Origin: an uncultured Oscillospiraceae bacterium
Lineage (GTDB): Bacteria > Bacillota > Clostridia > Oscillospirales > Oscillospiraceae
Assembly: GCA_934675115.1 (NCBI GenBank)
Contig: CAKUPH010000006.1
Coordinates: 1-48,475 of the forward strand
Direction: 5' to 3'
Length of the DNA: 48,475 nucleotides
Below, piece by piece: positions 25,698-34,656 of this stretch (position 1 is its first letter; the number at the start of each line of letters is the position of its first letter). Under the pieces are notes generated by a model. It searched no databases and was not told the DNA's origin. It saw only the letters and a list, made by a program, of their open reading frames with translations. The translations under genes were made by a program, and so were the position numbers.

Positions 25698-26249
25698 ATG
25701 AAACTGCAGACCAAGCGCCTTTTGCTCCGCCCGTGGGAGGACGGCGACGCAGAGATCCTGTACCGCTGGGCCAAGGATCCGGAGGTCGGCCCCATGGCGG
25801 GCTGGAAGCCTCACGAGAGCGCGGCGGAGAGCCTTGCGATCATCCACGGCCCGCTGGGCATGCCGGAGACCTATGCGCTGGTGCTCAGAGAGACTGGGGA
25901 GCCGGTGGGCAGCGCGGGACTTTTCCCGCCGGAATTTGCGGCCCCCACGGAGCTTCCGCCGGAGGCGGTCCAGCTGGAACTGGGCTATTGGATCGCCCGG
26001 CCCTATTGGGGGCAGGGGCTGGTGCCGGAAGCGGCGGAGGAGCTGCTGCGGTACGCCTTTGAGGAGCTGGACTGCCGGATGGCTCACTGCTCACACTTCG
26101 AATGGAACGGCCAGTCCCGCCGGGTCATCGAGAAGCTGGGCTTTGCCCCCGCGGGCGTCCACGACACCGTGGACAGTCTGGGCCGCACCCAGAAAATGTT
26201 GTGCTATACCATGCCAAGAGCGGTCTGGGCGCGCCGCCGTCAGGCGTAA
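25698..26249 (+). CDS. GNAT-family N-acetyltransferase (RimJ/RimL-like)
   Basis: The 183-residue protein has the usual RimJ/RimL opening (LQTKRLLLRPWEDGDAE), a beta-bulge strand ELGYWIARPYWGQG that binds acetyl-CoA, and the terminal motif RVIEKLGFAPAG. Such enzymes acetylate protein N-termini, amino acids or small amines, and the substrate cannot be inferred. Its ribosome site, GGGAGG, lies within the end of hflX. It ends 24 nt before the promoter of the efflux gene and no terminator is visible after it. Confidence 0.88.
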   Translation: MKLQTKRLLLRPWEDGDAEILYRWAKDPEVGPMAGWKPHESAAESLAIIHGPLGMPETYALVLRETGEPVGSAGLFPPEFAAPTELPPEAVQLELGYWIARPYWGQGLVPEAAEELLRYAFEELDCRMAHCSHFEWNGQSRRVIEKLGFAPAGVHDTVDSLGRTQKMLCYTMPRAVWARRRQA

Positions 26250-26273
26250 CGGCAGACGGCGCGGAGGAAAGGC

Positions 26274-26302
26274 TTGACAAACCACTGCGCCGTGTGTATC
26301 AT
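26274..26302 (+). promoter_or_regulatory. Sigma-A promoter of the efflux-gene leader
   Basis: TTGACA (26274-26279), a 17-nt spacer and TATCAT (26297-26302). The -35 is consensus. A leader of about 285 nt follows before the start codon of the MFS gene. Confidence 0.88.
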
Positions 26303-26308
26303 GGAAAA

Positions 26309-26592
26309 GCATCTGGCACTGAGAGGAGAATCCGGCGAAATGCTGCTGCTGAATTGATTGGAAGTCAAATTTGCAATAAATGACATTGACGCGTTGTAAA
26401 GCAACGGGTCCGGTCGTTTATACGCGAAGACGGCTTGCAGAATCAGTACGGCGGCGGGGAATCTCCGCGCTTTTGGGAGCCCAATGCCCAAAACCTGTTC
26501 TGACTGATAGTCCGCCTTCGCAAAGTCTGAAGGCGGACTTTTTGCCGCCATTTGCAATCGTCTGACGCATGTTCTGCGAGAGAGGAGATCTA
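26309..26592 (+). promoter_or_regulatory. Long 5' leader with a terminator: attenuation candidate
   Basis: The transcript from the promoter at 26274 would run about 200 nt and then meet an intrinsic terminator at 26509-26543, 50 nt before the MFS start. A 5-codon ORF (MLLLN, 26340-26357) follows GAGAGGAGA at 11 nt. ATCAGT (near 26442) can pair with ACTGAT (26503-26508) next to the terminator, a possible alternative fold. The leader does not match any riboswitch consensus I know. Ligand- or ribosome-stalling-dependent readthrough is inferred from architecture only. Confidence 0.6.
26509..26543 (+). terminator. Intrinsic terminator inside the efflux-gene leader
   Basis: AGTCCGCCTTC pairs perfectly with GAAGGCGGACT around a 9-nt loop, then TTTT. 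It lies between the promoter and the gene it serves, with no complete gene before it. Confidence 0.88.
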
Positions 26593-27873
26593 TTGTCAAA
26601 ACCAAGTATCAGGCCGGGCAGGCCCCTGTGGACCTATGACTTCACCGTCATCACTCTGGGCAGCGTGGTGTCCATGGTGGGCGGGACACTGTCCGGCTTT
26701 GCCATGAGCATCATGGTGCTGGATTATACCGGCTCCACATTTCTGTACGCCCTGTTCAGCGTGGGCTATCAGATCCCACTGCTGGTCTGCCCCTTGCTGG
26801 CCGGGCCGTATCTAGACCGGATGAGCCGGAAAAAGGTCATCTACCGGCTGGACTTCCTGTCCGCCGGCATTTATCTGGCGCTGTTCCTGCTGCTGCGGGG
26901 CGGATGGTTCAGCTACCCGCTGTTATTGGCATCCAATGTCCTGATGGGCTGCATCTACGGCGTGTACGTGGTGGCCTACGACAGCTTTTACCCCAACCTC
27001 ATCACCGAGGGCAACTATTCCAAGGCCTACTCCGTGTCCAGTATGCTCTGGCCGCTGGCGGCCATGACCCAGCCCATCGCCGCGCTGGTGTACGACCGGC
27101 TGGGGACGGTGATGCCCCTGCTGGCGGTGAACGCCGTGTGCTTCTTCACGGCAGCCTGCTTCGAGCGGACCATCCGCCATCAGGAGACCCACATGGACAA
27201 GGCGCCTCCGGCGGACGGTCTCGGCGTCATGGGCCGCTTCAGCCGGGACCTGCGGGACGGCCTGCGGTACATCGCCGGGGAGAAGGGCCTGCTGGTCATC
27301 ACGCTGTACTTCATGGTGTCCATGTTTGTCGGCTCGGCCAGCGGCACGCTCCAGCTGCCGTTCTTCAAGAACAACGCCGCCCTGTTCGCCATGTGGCCGG
27401 TGTCGGCGGTGACGCTGTACACCATCGTGTCCAACTGCTCCGTGGTGGGGCGGTTCATCGGCGGGCTGATCCACTACAAGGTGAAATTCCCCAAGGAGAA
27501 AAAGTTCGCCATCGCCATCTGCGTCTATTTCATCGTCGAAGCGCTGGATGGCACCCTCATGTACATGCCCATCCCCCTCATGGCCGTGCTGTTTTTCACC
27601 TACGGCATTCTGGGCGTCACGTCCTACAACATCCGCATCGCGGCCACCCAGTCCTATGTCCCGGACGGGAAGCGGGCGCGGTTCAACGGCACCTTCACCA
27701 TGCTGACCTCCATGGGCAGCATCGGCGGCACCCTGCTGGCCGGGGCGATGGCGGAGGTCATGCCGGAGCGGCACGTCATGCTGCTCATGGGCGTGCTCGG
27801 CGTGACGACGGTGTACCTGTTCATGTACCGGGGCCGGGAACACGTGGCGGCCATCTACAACCGGGATCTGTAA
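26593..27873 (+). CDS. MFS transporter, drug-efflux (MFS_3/macrolide-efflux-like) type
   Basis: The 426-residue protein has twelve predicted membrane helices. GPYLDRMSRKKVI (about 77-89) is the MFS loop 2-3 signature with the conserved Asp-Arg and basic residues. The overall pattern resembles Mef-like exporters rather than sugar carriers. The start is TTG 26593 with AGAGGAG about 6 nt upstream; an in-frame ATG at 26569 has no ribosome site. The gene stands alone between a regulated-looking leader and a strong terminator, a layout common for antibiotic-inducible efflux genes. The substrate is unknown. Confidence 0.82.
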   Translation: MSKPSIRPGRPLWTYDFTVITLGSVVSMVGGTLSGFAMSIMVLDYTGSTFLYALFSVGYQIPLLVCPLLAGPYLDRMSRKKVIYRLDFLSAGIYLALFLLLRGGWFSYPLLLASNVLMGCIYGVYVVAYDSFYPNLITEGNYSKAYSVSSMLWPLAAMTQPIAALVYDRLGTVMPLLAVNAVCFFTAACFERTIRHQETHMDKAPPADGLGVMGRFSRDLRDGLRYIAGEKGLLVITLYFMVSMFVGSASGTLQLPFFKNNAALFAMWPVSAVTLYTIVSNCSVVGRFIGGLIHYKVKFPKEKKFAIAICVYFIVEALDGTLMYMPIPLMAVLFFTYGILGVTSYNIRIAATQSYVPDGKRARFNGTFTMLTSMGSIGGTLLAGAMAEVMPERHVMLLMGVLGVTTVYLFMYRGREHVAAIYNRDL

Positions 27874-27889
27874 TACGATAACCGTGGGG

Positions 27890-27928
27890 AATACGACGGC
27901 GTTTCGGGCGAAACGCCGTCGTATTTTT
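27890..27928 (+). terminator. Intrinsic terminator of the efflux gene
   Basis: A perfect 16-bp stem, AATACGACGGCGTTTC with its complement around GGGC, then TTT. The outer AATAC/GTATT pairs make it function in one direction best. Confidence 0.92.
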
Positions 27929-28034
27929 GGCTGAATGTGAAAAATGAAAAAATCGGGAGAAAAAAAGAGGGTTTTTCCCGCCGAAAAGAGTATATCTTTA
28001 CATCAAAACAAACTGCGAAAAGGGGGTATGCACC

Positions 28035-29039
28035 GTGACCATCCGGGAGCGAACCGAGGAGCTGGAGCGCCTGACGCTCTCGCCCCGGGCCTGCCTGTCC
28101 ACCCGGTCGAAGGGCCGCGCGGCGGACATTCCGCCCTGTCCCGTGCGCACCTGCTTCCAGCGGGACATCGACCGGGTCATCCACTGCAAGTCCTTCCGGC
28201 GGCTCAAGCACAAGACGCAGGTGTTTCTCCAGCCCGAGGGGGATCATTACCGCACCCGCATGACCCACACGCTGGAGGTGTCCCGTATCGCCCGGACCAT
28301 GGCCCGGGCCCTGCGGCTCAACGAGGACCTCACCGAGGCGGCGGCGCTGGGCCACGATCTGGGCCACACCCCATTCGGCCACGCCGGGGAGCGGGCGCTC
28401 AGCCGGGTGGTGACCGGAGGTTTCCGCCACTATGAGCAGTCCCTCCGGGTGGTGGACCGGCTGGAAAACGACGGCGCGGGTCTGAACCTGTGCTACGAGG
28501 TGCGGCGGGGCATCCTGTGCCACACCACCGGCGAAAAGGCGGAGACGCTGGAGGGCCAGCTGGTCCGCTTCGCCGACAAGATCGCCTACATCAATCACGA
28601 CATTGACGACGCCATGCGCGGCGGCATCATCTACCCCACCGACATCCCCGTCCACCTGTCCGAGACGCTGGGCTTCACCCACGGCGAACGCATCGACACT
28701 CTCACCATGGACATCATCGAGAACAGTCAGGAGGGGGATGAGATCCGCCAGTCTGAGCCTATCGCAAAGGCCATGGCGGAGCTGAAGGAGTTCATGTTCC
28801 GGTCCGTGTACTTCAATCCCCTCGCCAAAGGGGAGGAGGGCAAGGCGGAGGACATGATCTGCCTGCTGTTCGACTATTACATCAGGCACACCGATGAGCT
28901 GCCCCCGGAATATCAGGATATTCTGGTCCGGGAGGGCGAGGAACGGGCGGTGGTGGACTACGTGGCCGGCATGACGGACACCTACGCCGTGGAGCAGTTC
29001 AGCAACCTGTTCATCCCCAAGGGCTGGGTCGTGAAGTAG
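28035..29039 (+). CDS. dgt: dNTP triphosphohydrolase, Dgt-type HD enzyme
   Basis: The 334-residue HD-domain protein cleaves dNTPs to deoxynucleosides and triphosphate and limits dNTP pools. The HD metal site is visible: RMTHTLEV (about 75-82), ALGHDLGHTPFGH (about 104-116) and INHDIDDAM (about 190). The N-terminal FQRDIDRVIHCKSFRRLKHK is the family signature. The start is GTG 28035 with AAGGGGG upstream; ATG 28028 is out of frame. It heads the conserved Clostridia series dgt, yigZ-like, dnaG, rpoD. The nucleotide preference cannot be read from sequence. Confidence 0.92.
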   Translation: MTIRERTEELERLTLSPRACLSTRSKGRAADIPPCPVRTCFQRDIDRVIHCKSFRRLKHKTQVFLQPEGDHYRTRMTHTLEVSRIARTMARALRLNEDLTEAAALGHDLGHTPFGHAGERALSRVVTGGFRHYEQSLRVVDRLENDGAGLNLCYEVRRGILCHTTGEKAETLEGQLVRFADKIAYINHDIDDAMRGGIIYPTDIPVHLSETLGFTHGERIDTLTMDIIENSQEGDEIRQSEPIAKAMAELKEFMFRSVYFNPLAKGEEGKAEDMICLLFDYYIRHTDELPPEYQDILVREGEERAVVDYVAGMTDTYAVEQFSNLFIPKGWVVK

Positions 29040-29079
29040 CGCGTGCTTATTCAGCAGACATGAAGTAAAGAGGGAGCCA

Positions 29080-29706
29080 ATGACGGAATATTATGTGCCC
29101 ACAAAAGCGTCGGAAGCGGAGCTGACGGAAAAGCGCTCCACCTTCATCGGCCACGTCTGGCCGGTGGAGACGGAGGAGGAAGCCCGGGTCCGCATCGACG
29201 AGATGAAGAAAAAATACCACGACGCCCGGCACAACTGTTGGTGCTATCTCTTAAAGGACGGCCCGGTGCGCTACTCCGACGACGGGGAGCCTCAGGGCAC
29301 CGCCGGGCAGCCCATGCTGGGCGTGTTCCAGAAGGAGGGGGTCACCAACGTCTGCTGCGTGGTGACCAGGTACTTCGGCGGCATCCTGCTGGGGGCCGGG
29401 GGCCTTGTCCGGGCCTATACCCAGAGCGCCAAGGACGCGCTGGACGCGGCGGGCATTTCCGTGGTCCGCCGCTGGGTGGAGCTTGCGGTGGACTGTCCAT
29501 ACAGCTACCTCGAGCGGGTGAAGCTGGAGTGCACGGCGCTGGACGGCGCGGTGGGCGAGATCGAGTACGCCGCCGCTGTCACGGTCCACGCCCTCCTGCC
29601 CGAGGGGAACGCGGCGGCCTTTGCCGCCCGGATGACGGAGCTTTCCGCCGGGACCTTCGCCGCGGTGGAGCTTGGGGAACGGTTCCAGCCGGTGCCGCTG
29701 GCCTGA
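29080..29706 (+). CDS. YigZ/IMPACT family protein
   Basis: The 208-residue protein has the UPF0029 N-terminal domain (SDDGEPQGTAGQPML, about 67-81, and VVTRYFGGILLGAGGLVRAY, about 95-114, are hallmark runs) plus the small ferredoxin-like C-terminal domain. Eukaryotic relatives (IMPACT/Yih1) bind Gcn1 and modulate Gcn2; the bacterial role is unknown, though ribosome or nucleic-acid binding is suggested. GAGGGAG precedes the ATG. It sits 40 nt after dgt and 46 nt before dnaG, probably in the same transcript. Confidence 0.92.
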   Translation: MTEYYVPTKASEAELTEKRSTFIGHVWPVETEEEARVRIDEMKKKYHDARHNCWCYLLKDGPVRYSDDGEPQGTAGQPMLGVFQKEGVTNVCCVVTRYFGGILLGAGGLVRAYTQSAKDALDAAGISVVRRWVELAVDCPYSYLERVKLECTALDGAVGEIEYAAAVTVHALLPEGNAAAFAARMTELSAGTFAAVELGERFQPVPLA

Positions 29707-29752
29707 ATGTCATAAAAAATTCCGGATCTGGCTATCATCAGGAGGTGATGTC

Positions 29753-31540
29753 ATGTCCATACCGGAGCGTTTTCTGGACGAGTTGAACAGCCGGGCCAAT
29801 ATCGTGGACGTGGTGTCCGCTTATGTGCCGCTGAACAAAAAGGGCGCCAACTACTGGGGCCTGTGCCCCTTCCACCACGAAAAGACCCCGTCCTTTTCCG
29901 TCAACGAGGAGAGACAGAGCTTCCACTGCTTCGGCTGCGGTAAGGGCGGCGGGCCCATCCGGTTCCTCATGGAGATCGAGAACCTCTCCTTTCCCGACGC
30001 GGTACGCAAGCTGGCCGCGCAGGAGGGGATGGACGTTCCGGACGACAGCCCGGGGGACGGGCAGTGGCGGGAGCGCCGCCGGAGGATCCTCGAGCTGAAT
30101 CGCGAAGCCGCCCGGTTCTACCGCGCCATGCTGGACGACCCCCGTGGGGCGCTGGTGGCGGATTACATCAGCCGGAAGCGGCGTATCAGCCCGCGGTTTT
30201 CCGCCCGATTCGGCCTTGGCGCCGCGCCGGACGCGTGGGACACCCTCATCCGGGCCATGGCGGAGAAGGGCTACGACAAGGCCGACCTCATCGAAGCGGG
30301 CCTTGCGGTGGCCGGGAAGAACGGCGGCATTTACGACAAGTACCGCAACCGCCTCATGCTGCCGGTCATCGACGTGCGGGGGGACGTCATCGGCTTCACC
30401 AGCCGGGTCATGGACGACTCCACGCCGAAATACCTGAACACGCCGGAGACGGCGATCTTCAAAAAGCGGTCCATTCTCTACGGACTGAACTACGCAAAAA
30501 ACACCAAGCGGCTCAATTTCATTCTGGTGGAGGGCAACATCGACGTCATCACCCTCCATCAGGCGGGCTTTGACAACACGGTGGCCACCATGGGCACCGC
30601 CCTGACGGAGGAGCACGTCCACATCCTGGGGCGGTATACGAAAGAACTGGTGCTGTGCTACGACAACGACAACGCCGGTGTGGACGCCACCCAGCGGGCC
30701 ATCGGCCTGCTGAAAAATTCCGACATCACGGTCAAGGTCCTCCAGCTGCCCCGGAGGCGGACGGAGGACGGCCAGCTGGTGAAGCAGGACGCCGACGATT
30801 TCATCAAAAACTATGGCGGCGAGGCCTTTGAGACACTGATGAACAAGAGCGCCAACTCGGTGGAATACCGGCTGGGTGTGGTGCAGGGCAAATACGACCT
30901 GACTCAGGACGAGGACCGGGCGGCCTACTTGCAGGAAGCGGCGGGGGTCATCGCCGCCCTGAGCAGCCCAGTGGAGCGGGAGATCTACGGCGGCCGCGCG
31001 GCGGATCTGGCCGGTATTTCCCGGGAAGCCATGGGGCAGGAGGTGGAGCGCCTGCGGAAAAAGCGGGCGTGGGAAGCCCGGCGTAAGCAGGAGCGGCAGG
31101 ATCTGGCCCCGGCCCAGCAGCTCCAGCCCAAGGAGCGAACCCTGCGGTTCGCCAACGTCCGCTCCGCCCGGGCGGAAGCGGGGCTTCTGCGCATCGTCCT
31201 GCTGGACGGGGACTATTTCCGGCAGCTGGATGAGCTGACCGGCGAGATGTTTTCCTCCCTGGTGCTGGGCAGGGCGTATACTCTGCTGCGCCAGCGCTGG
31301 CAGGAGGAGCGCCCGGCCACGCTGGCGGCGCTTGAGGCCACGGGGCAGTTCACGGCGGAGGAGCTGGATCTTCTGTCCGCCGCCGTGCAGGATCCCCAGC
31401 CCCGGCACACCGCGCAGGCGGCGCTGGACGACAGCAAGCGGATCATTCTGGAGGAATTCCGGAAGCGAAATATTACAAGCGGCGAGGATCTGGCCGCCTT
31501 ACGTACAAGACTGAAACAGACAAAAGGCTATGGAGGATGA
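29753..31540 (+). CDS. dnaG: DnaG primase
   Basis: DnaG makes RNA primers for replication. The 595-residue protein has the CHC2 zinc finger (Cys38, His41, Cys59, Cys62), the primase core, and a TOPRIM domain with [16 protein letters not shown] and [10 protein letters not shown] (Glu and Asp metal ligands). A C-terminal helicase-binding region follows (about 440-595). The ATG at 29753 has AGGAGGTGAT at the ideal distance; in-frame extension upstream to 29672 enters the yigZ-like gene. Its 3' end supplies the ribosome site of rpoD, so the two are translationally linked. Confidence 0.96.
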   Translation: MSIPERFLDELNSRANIVDVVSAYVPLNKKGANYWGLCPFHHEKTPSFSVNEERQSFHCFGCGKGGGPIRFLMEIENLSFPDAVRKLAAQEGMDVPDDSPGDGQWRERRRRILELNREAARFYRAMLDDPRGALVADYISRKRRISPRFSARFGLGAAPDAWDTLIRAMAEKGYDKADLIEAGLAVAGKNGGIYDKYRNRLMLPVIDVRGDVIGFTSRVMDDSTPKYLNTPETAIFKKRSILYGLNYAKNTKRLNFILVEGNIDVITLHQAGFDNTVATMGTALTEEHVHILGRYTKELVLCYDNDNAGVDATQRAIGLLKNSDITVKVLQLPRRRTEDGQLVKQDADDFIKNYGGEAFETLMNKSANSVEYRLGVVQGKYDLTQDEDRAAYLQEAAGVIAALSSPVEREIYGGRAADLAGISREAMGQEVERLRKKRAWEARRKQERQDLAPAQQLQPKERTLRFANVRSARAEAGLLRIVLLDGDYFRQLDELTGEMFSSLVLGRAYTLLRQRWQEERPATLAALEATGQFTAEELDLLSAAVQDPQPRHTAQAALDDSKRIILEEFRKRNITSGEDLAALRTRLKQTKGYGG

Positions 31541-31545
31541 TGACC

Positions 31546-32853
31546 ATGAGTGAGAAAAAGAAGACGAAGCAGCAGGCCGAGACTGTGAACGTAGTCCGGG
31601 TGCCCACCGAGAAATATCAGGCAGCCAAGGCCGAGGTCATGAAGATGGTGGAGGGCATGCAGGGCGCCGAAAAGCTGGGCGAGCTGCTGGATACCGGCTA
31701 TAAGAAGGGCAAGCTCACCTCTAACGAACTGCTGGAAGTGCTGGACTCCCTGAGCCTTGAGTCCGAGCAGTTGGACAAGCTGTACGACACCATGGAGAAT
31801 CTGGGCATCGACACCGCCGCCGATGAGGACTTCCTGCCCGATCTGGAAGACGAGGCCGGCCCGCAGGTGGAGGAACTGGAGGACATCCCGGAAGAGGAGA
31901 TCGTGGATCCCAATACGCTGGTGGACGCCTTCTCCATCGACGACCCCGTGCGCATGTACCTCAAGGAGATCGGCAAGGTCAACCTGCTGACTCCGGAGCA
32001 GGAGATCGACCTTGCCCAGAAGATGGGCGCGGGCAATCTGGCCAAGGAGCAGCTGGAGGAGCTGGAGAAGTCCGGCGAAGCCATTCCGCAGGAGGTTCGC
32101 GAGGAGCTGAACAAGACCATCAGGGCCGGCGAGCGGGCCAAGCAGCAGCTGGCCGAGGCCAACCTCCGTCTGGTGGTGTCCATCGCCAAGCGGTATGTGG
32201 GCCGGGGCATGCTGTTCCTCGACCTCATTCAGGAGGGCAATCTGGGCCTCATCAAGGCCGTTGAGAAGTTCGACTACACCAAGGGCTACAAGTTCTCCAC
32301 CTACGCCACGTGGTGGATCCGTCAGGCCATCACCCGGGCCATTGCCGATCAGGCCCGCACCATCCGCATCCCCGTTCACATGGTGGAGACCATCAATAAG
32401 GTCATCCGCGTCAACCGTCAGCTCCTTCAGGAGCTGGGCCACGACCCCACCCCCGAGGAGACCGCCGCCGAGATGAACATGCCGGTGGAGAAGGTGCGGG
32501 AGATCCTGAAGATCGCGCAGGAGCCCGTCTCGCTGGAGACCCCTATCGGCGAGGAGGAGGACAGCCATCTGGGCGACTTCATCCCCGATGAGGACGCCTC
32601 CGAGCCCTCCGAGGCCGCGTCCTTCACCCTGCTCAAGGAGCAGCTGGTGGACGTTCTGTCCACTCTGACCCCTCGTGAGGAGAAGGTGCTCAAGCTGCGC
32701 TTCGGCATCGAGGACGGCCGCACCCGCACGCTGGAAGAGGTGGGCAAGGAGTTCAACGTCACCCGTGAGCGCATCCGCCAGATCGAGGCCAAGGCCCTCA
32801 GAAAATTGCGCCACCCCAGCCGGAGCAAAAAGCTCAAGGATTTCCTGAACTGA
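31546..32853 (+). CDS. rpoD: Primary sigma factor RpoD/SigA
   Basis: The 435-residue housekeeping sigma factor has an acidic N-terminal part (about 60-125), region 1.2 starting [12 protein letters not shown], region 2 with [19 protein letters not shown] and [14 protein letters not shown] (-10 recognition), region 3, and region 4 with [20 protein letters not shown] (-35 recognition helix-turn-helix). It matches the promoters called here (TTGACA/TATAAT type). Three ATGs occur in phase at 31537, 31540 and 31546; GGAGG at 31532-31536 suits only the last. No simple terminator follows at once; four hairpins do. Confidence 0.97.
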   Translation: MSEKKKTKQQAETVNVVRVPTEKYQAAKAEVMKMVEGMQGAEKLGELLDTGYKKGKLTSNELLEVLDSLSLESEQLDKLYDTMENLGIDTAADEDFLPDLEDEAGPQVEELEDIPEEEIVDPNTLVDAFSIDDPVRMYLKEIGKVNLLTPEQEIDLAQKMGAGNLAKEQLEELEKSGEAIPQEVREELNKTIRAGERAKQQLAEANLRLVVSIAKRYVGRGMLFLDLIQEGNLGLIKAVEKFDYTKGYKFSTYATWWIRQAITRAIADQARTIRIPVHMVETINKVIRVNRQLLQELGHDPTPEETAAEMNMPVEKVREILKIAQEPVSLETPIGEEEDSHLGDFIPDEDASEPSEAASFTLLKEQLVDVLSTLTPREEKVLKLRFGIEDGRTRTLEEVGKEFNVTRERIRQIEAKALRKLRHPSRSKKLKDFLN

Positions 32854-32920
32854 GGAGTATAAAAAATCCCCGCAGTCCAATGGACAGAAGGGATTGAGAG
32901 CGTCGAAGGACCTCGTAGAG

Positions 32921-33062
32921 TTTCGCCGCCGCAGCGGCGAAAGAAATATGATTTGTTTTCTGCCGTGACATGCGCGTGGCAGAAAACACTTCTCGCCCCG
33001 CAAACGTGCGCTGCCGCGGGGCGCAGTTTTTCCGTCGGAAAAGGCTATGCCTTTTTCGACGG
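32921..33062 (+). other. Four tandem stem-loops downstream of rpoD
   Basis: Stems: 32921-32929 with 32934-32942; 32955-32964 with 32978-32987; 32995-33001 with 33016-33022; and 33032-33045 with 33049-33062 (14 bp, one G-U). None has a clear T-run. A strong bidirectional terminator comes next at 33066. They may protect the rpoD 3' end, or be decayed copies of an intergenic palindrome family. Confidence 0.75.
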
Positions 33063-33065
33063 GTT

Positions 33066-33106
33066 AAAAAAGTTCCCGCTGCCCTATGGACAGCGGGAAC
33101 TTTTTT
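33066..33106. terminator. Bidirectional terminator between rpoD and the transporter operon
   Basis: A perfect 16-bp inverted repeat, AAAAAAGTTCCCGCTG with its complement, 9-nt loop, has A-run and T-run on both sides and so serves both convergent units. Confidence 0.93.
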
Positions 33107-33107
33107 A

Positions 33108-33662
33108 TCACTTGATGACCGGGCCTTCCACCACGTAGGCGGGCCACTTCCGGGTCGTATACACCAGCCCGGCGGCAAGTGCCGTGCAGGCCAGCGCGCC
33201 GAAGGTGTAGTACAACTCGGAGGGGAAAAAGGCCGGATAGAGGAACAGAAACACAATGTGTGCTGCGGTGACAAAGGCCATGATCACCAACTCGGCGATG
33301 GCCCAGCGGGCAATGCGCCGGTATCCGGCGTAATACTGCCGGATCATCCACTTTTCACCGCAGGTGAGGAAGTTATACAGCCCCACATACAGAAAAATCA
33401 GCGGGATGAGGGCCCAGATGCAGGGAATCGCCACCCAGCGGAGCATACCTCCGGTGCCGGGGAAAAAGTTGATGAGCAGCAGGATCGCCGTCAGCAGTAC
33501 GATGTCCAGCGTCACCAGCAGCCGCACCCGGTTTACCGGGACCGGTCCGGAGATGCCGTACTTCTCGCCGGTGTAGGTGAGGACGCGCTTTTTCTTCCCG
33601 TTTTTCCCGACTTCATAGTGGGCCTGATAGCCGTCGAAGTACCAGGAGCCTTTGTTGGCCAT
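33108..33662 (-). CDS. Small membrane protein of unknown function
   Basis: The 184-residue protein is not recognised. It starts with a hydrophilic stretch rich in Tyr, Gly and Lys (about 1-45). Four hydrophobic segments follow, at about 46-66, 71-93, 121-141 and 144-163, with short basic loops (RQYYAGYRR). It is the last gene of the minus-strand peptide-transport operon, 31 nt after the ATPase gene and before the bidirectional terminator. Its ribosome site GGAGG is 7 nt before the ATG. A link to peptide uptake is possible from context only. Confidence 0.75.
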   Translation of the reverse strand: MANKGSWYFDGYQAHYEVGKNGKKKRVLTYTGEKYGISGPVPVNRVRLLVTLDIVLLTAILLLINFFPGTGGMLRWVAIPCIWALIPLIFLYVGLYNFLTCGEKWMIRQYYAGYRRIARWAIAELVIMAFVTAAHIVFLFLYPAFFPSELYYTFGALACTALAAGLVYTTRKWPAYVVEGPVIK

Positions 33663-33693
33663 GGATCGTTCCTCCAGATAAAGTTAGTGGGGC

Positions 33694-34656
33694 TTACAGC
33701 TCGTTGAGCTCCCGCACGTAGTGGCAGGCGCAGAAGTGGCCAGGCAGGACCTCCTCCACCGCGGGCAGCTCCTGATGGCACTTGTCCTTGGCGTAGGGGC
33801 AACGGGCGGCGAAGCGGCAGCCGGGCTTGGGGTTGATGGGGGAGGTGACCTCGCCGTTCATCACGATGTTCTTCCGCTCCACGTGGATGGAGGGGATGGG
33901 GATGGCGGACAGCAGGCCCTTGGTGTAGGGGTGCAGGGGCCGCTGGAACAGCTCCTTGGAGTCGCACAGCTCCACCTGACAGCCCAGATACATGACCAGG
34001 ATCTTGTGGGAGATGTGGCGCACCACGGACAGGTTGTGGGTGATGAACATGTAGGTCAGGCCCTTGTCCTCCTGCAGGTCCTGCAGCAGGTTCAGGATCT
34101 GGGCCTGAATGGACACGTCCAGAGCGGAAACAGGCTCATCGCACACGATGAACTTGGGGTCCACGGCCAGAGCCCGGGCGATGCCGATACGCTGACGGCG
34201 GCCGCCGTCCAGCTCATGGGGATAAGCGTAGGCCAGCCGGCGGGCGAGGCCCACGGTGTCCATCAGCTCAGCCACCTTGTTGTCCCGTTCCTGCTTGCTC
34301 TTGAAAAGCCGCATGGCCTTCATGGGCTCGGTGATCAGGTCGGACACGCTCATACGGGGGTCCAGAGAGGAAGCGGGGTCCTGAAAGATCATCTGGATCT
34401 TGTGGTTCAGTTCCCGGCGCTGGGCCTTGCTGGGGTGGGTGACGTCCTGCCCCTCAAAGGAGAGGGAGCCGCCGGTGGGCTCGTGCAGGCCCATGATGAC
34501 CCGGCCCAGGGTGGACTTGCCGCAGCCGGATTCGCCCACGACGCCCAGTGTGGTCTGATCGTCGATGGAGAAGCTCAGCCCTTCCACCGCGTGCAGGGGA
34601 CCCTTGGGGGTCTTGTAGTATTTGCAGAGTTCCTTTGCTTCCAGCAGCTTACTCAT
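33694..34656 (-). CDS. dppF: Oligo/dipeptide ABC transporter ATPase, DppF/OppF type
   Basis: The 320-residue ATPase drives peptide import together with DppD. Walker A is GESGCGKST (about 38-46). The signature motif reads ELDGGRRQR instead of LSGGQRQR, a substitution seen in clostridial DppF proteins. Walker B is FIVCDEPVSALD. The C-terminal cysteine-rich tail (CRFAARCPYAKDKC) is the oligopeptide-transporter extension (oligo_HPY) with possible Fe-S or zinc binding. It overlaps dppD by 8 nt. Substrate class by sequence is dipeptide or oligopeptide; nickel uptake cannot be excluded. Confidence 0.92.
   Translation of the reverse strand: MSKLLEAKELCKYYKTPKGPLHAVEGLSFSIDDQTTLGVVGESGCGKSTLGRVIMGLHEPTGGSLSFEGQDVTHPSKAQRRELNHKIQMIFQDPASSLDPRMSVSDLITEPMKAMRLFKSKQERDNKVAELMDTVGLARRLAYAYPHELDGGRRQRIGIARALAVDPKFIVCDEPVSALDVSIQAQILNLLQDLQEDKGLTYMFITHNLSVVRHISHKILVMYLGCQVELCDSKELFQRPLHPYTKGLLSAIPIPSIHVERKNIVMNGEVTSPINPKPGCRFAARCPYAKDKCHQELPAVEEVLPGHFCACHYVRELNEL

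Noticed and set aside
26309..26540. Known riboswitch in the efflux leader
   Set aside because: I compared it with the remembered consensus of guanidine, ZTP, THF, fluoride, cobalamin and yybP types and found no match, so no class is assigned.
26380..26565. 61-codon ORF in the efflux leader
   Set aside because: It runs through the intrinsic terminator, lacks a ribosome site and has a composition unlike a protein. The region is better read as a non-coding leader.
34190..34220. Non-canonical ABC signature LDGGR in DppF as a sign of inactivity
   Set aside because: This variant recurs in clostridial DppF proteins and all other ATPase motifs are intact, so it is probably functional.
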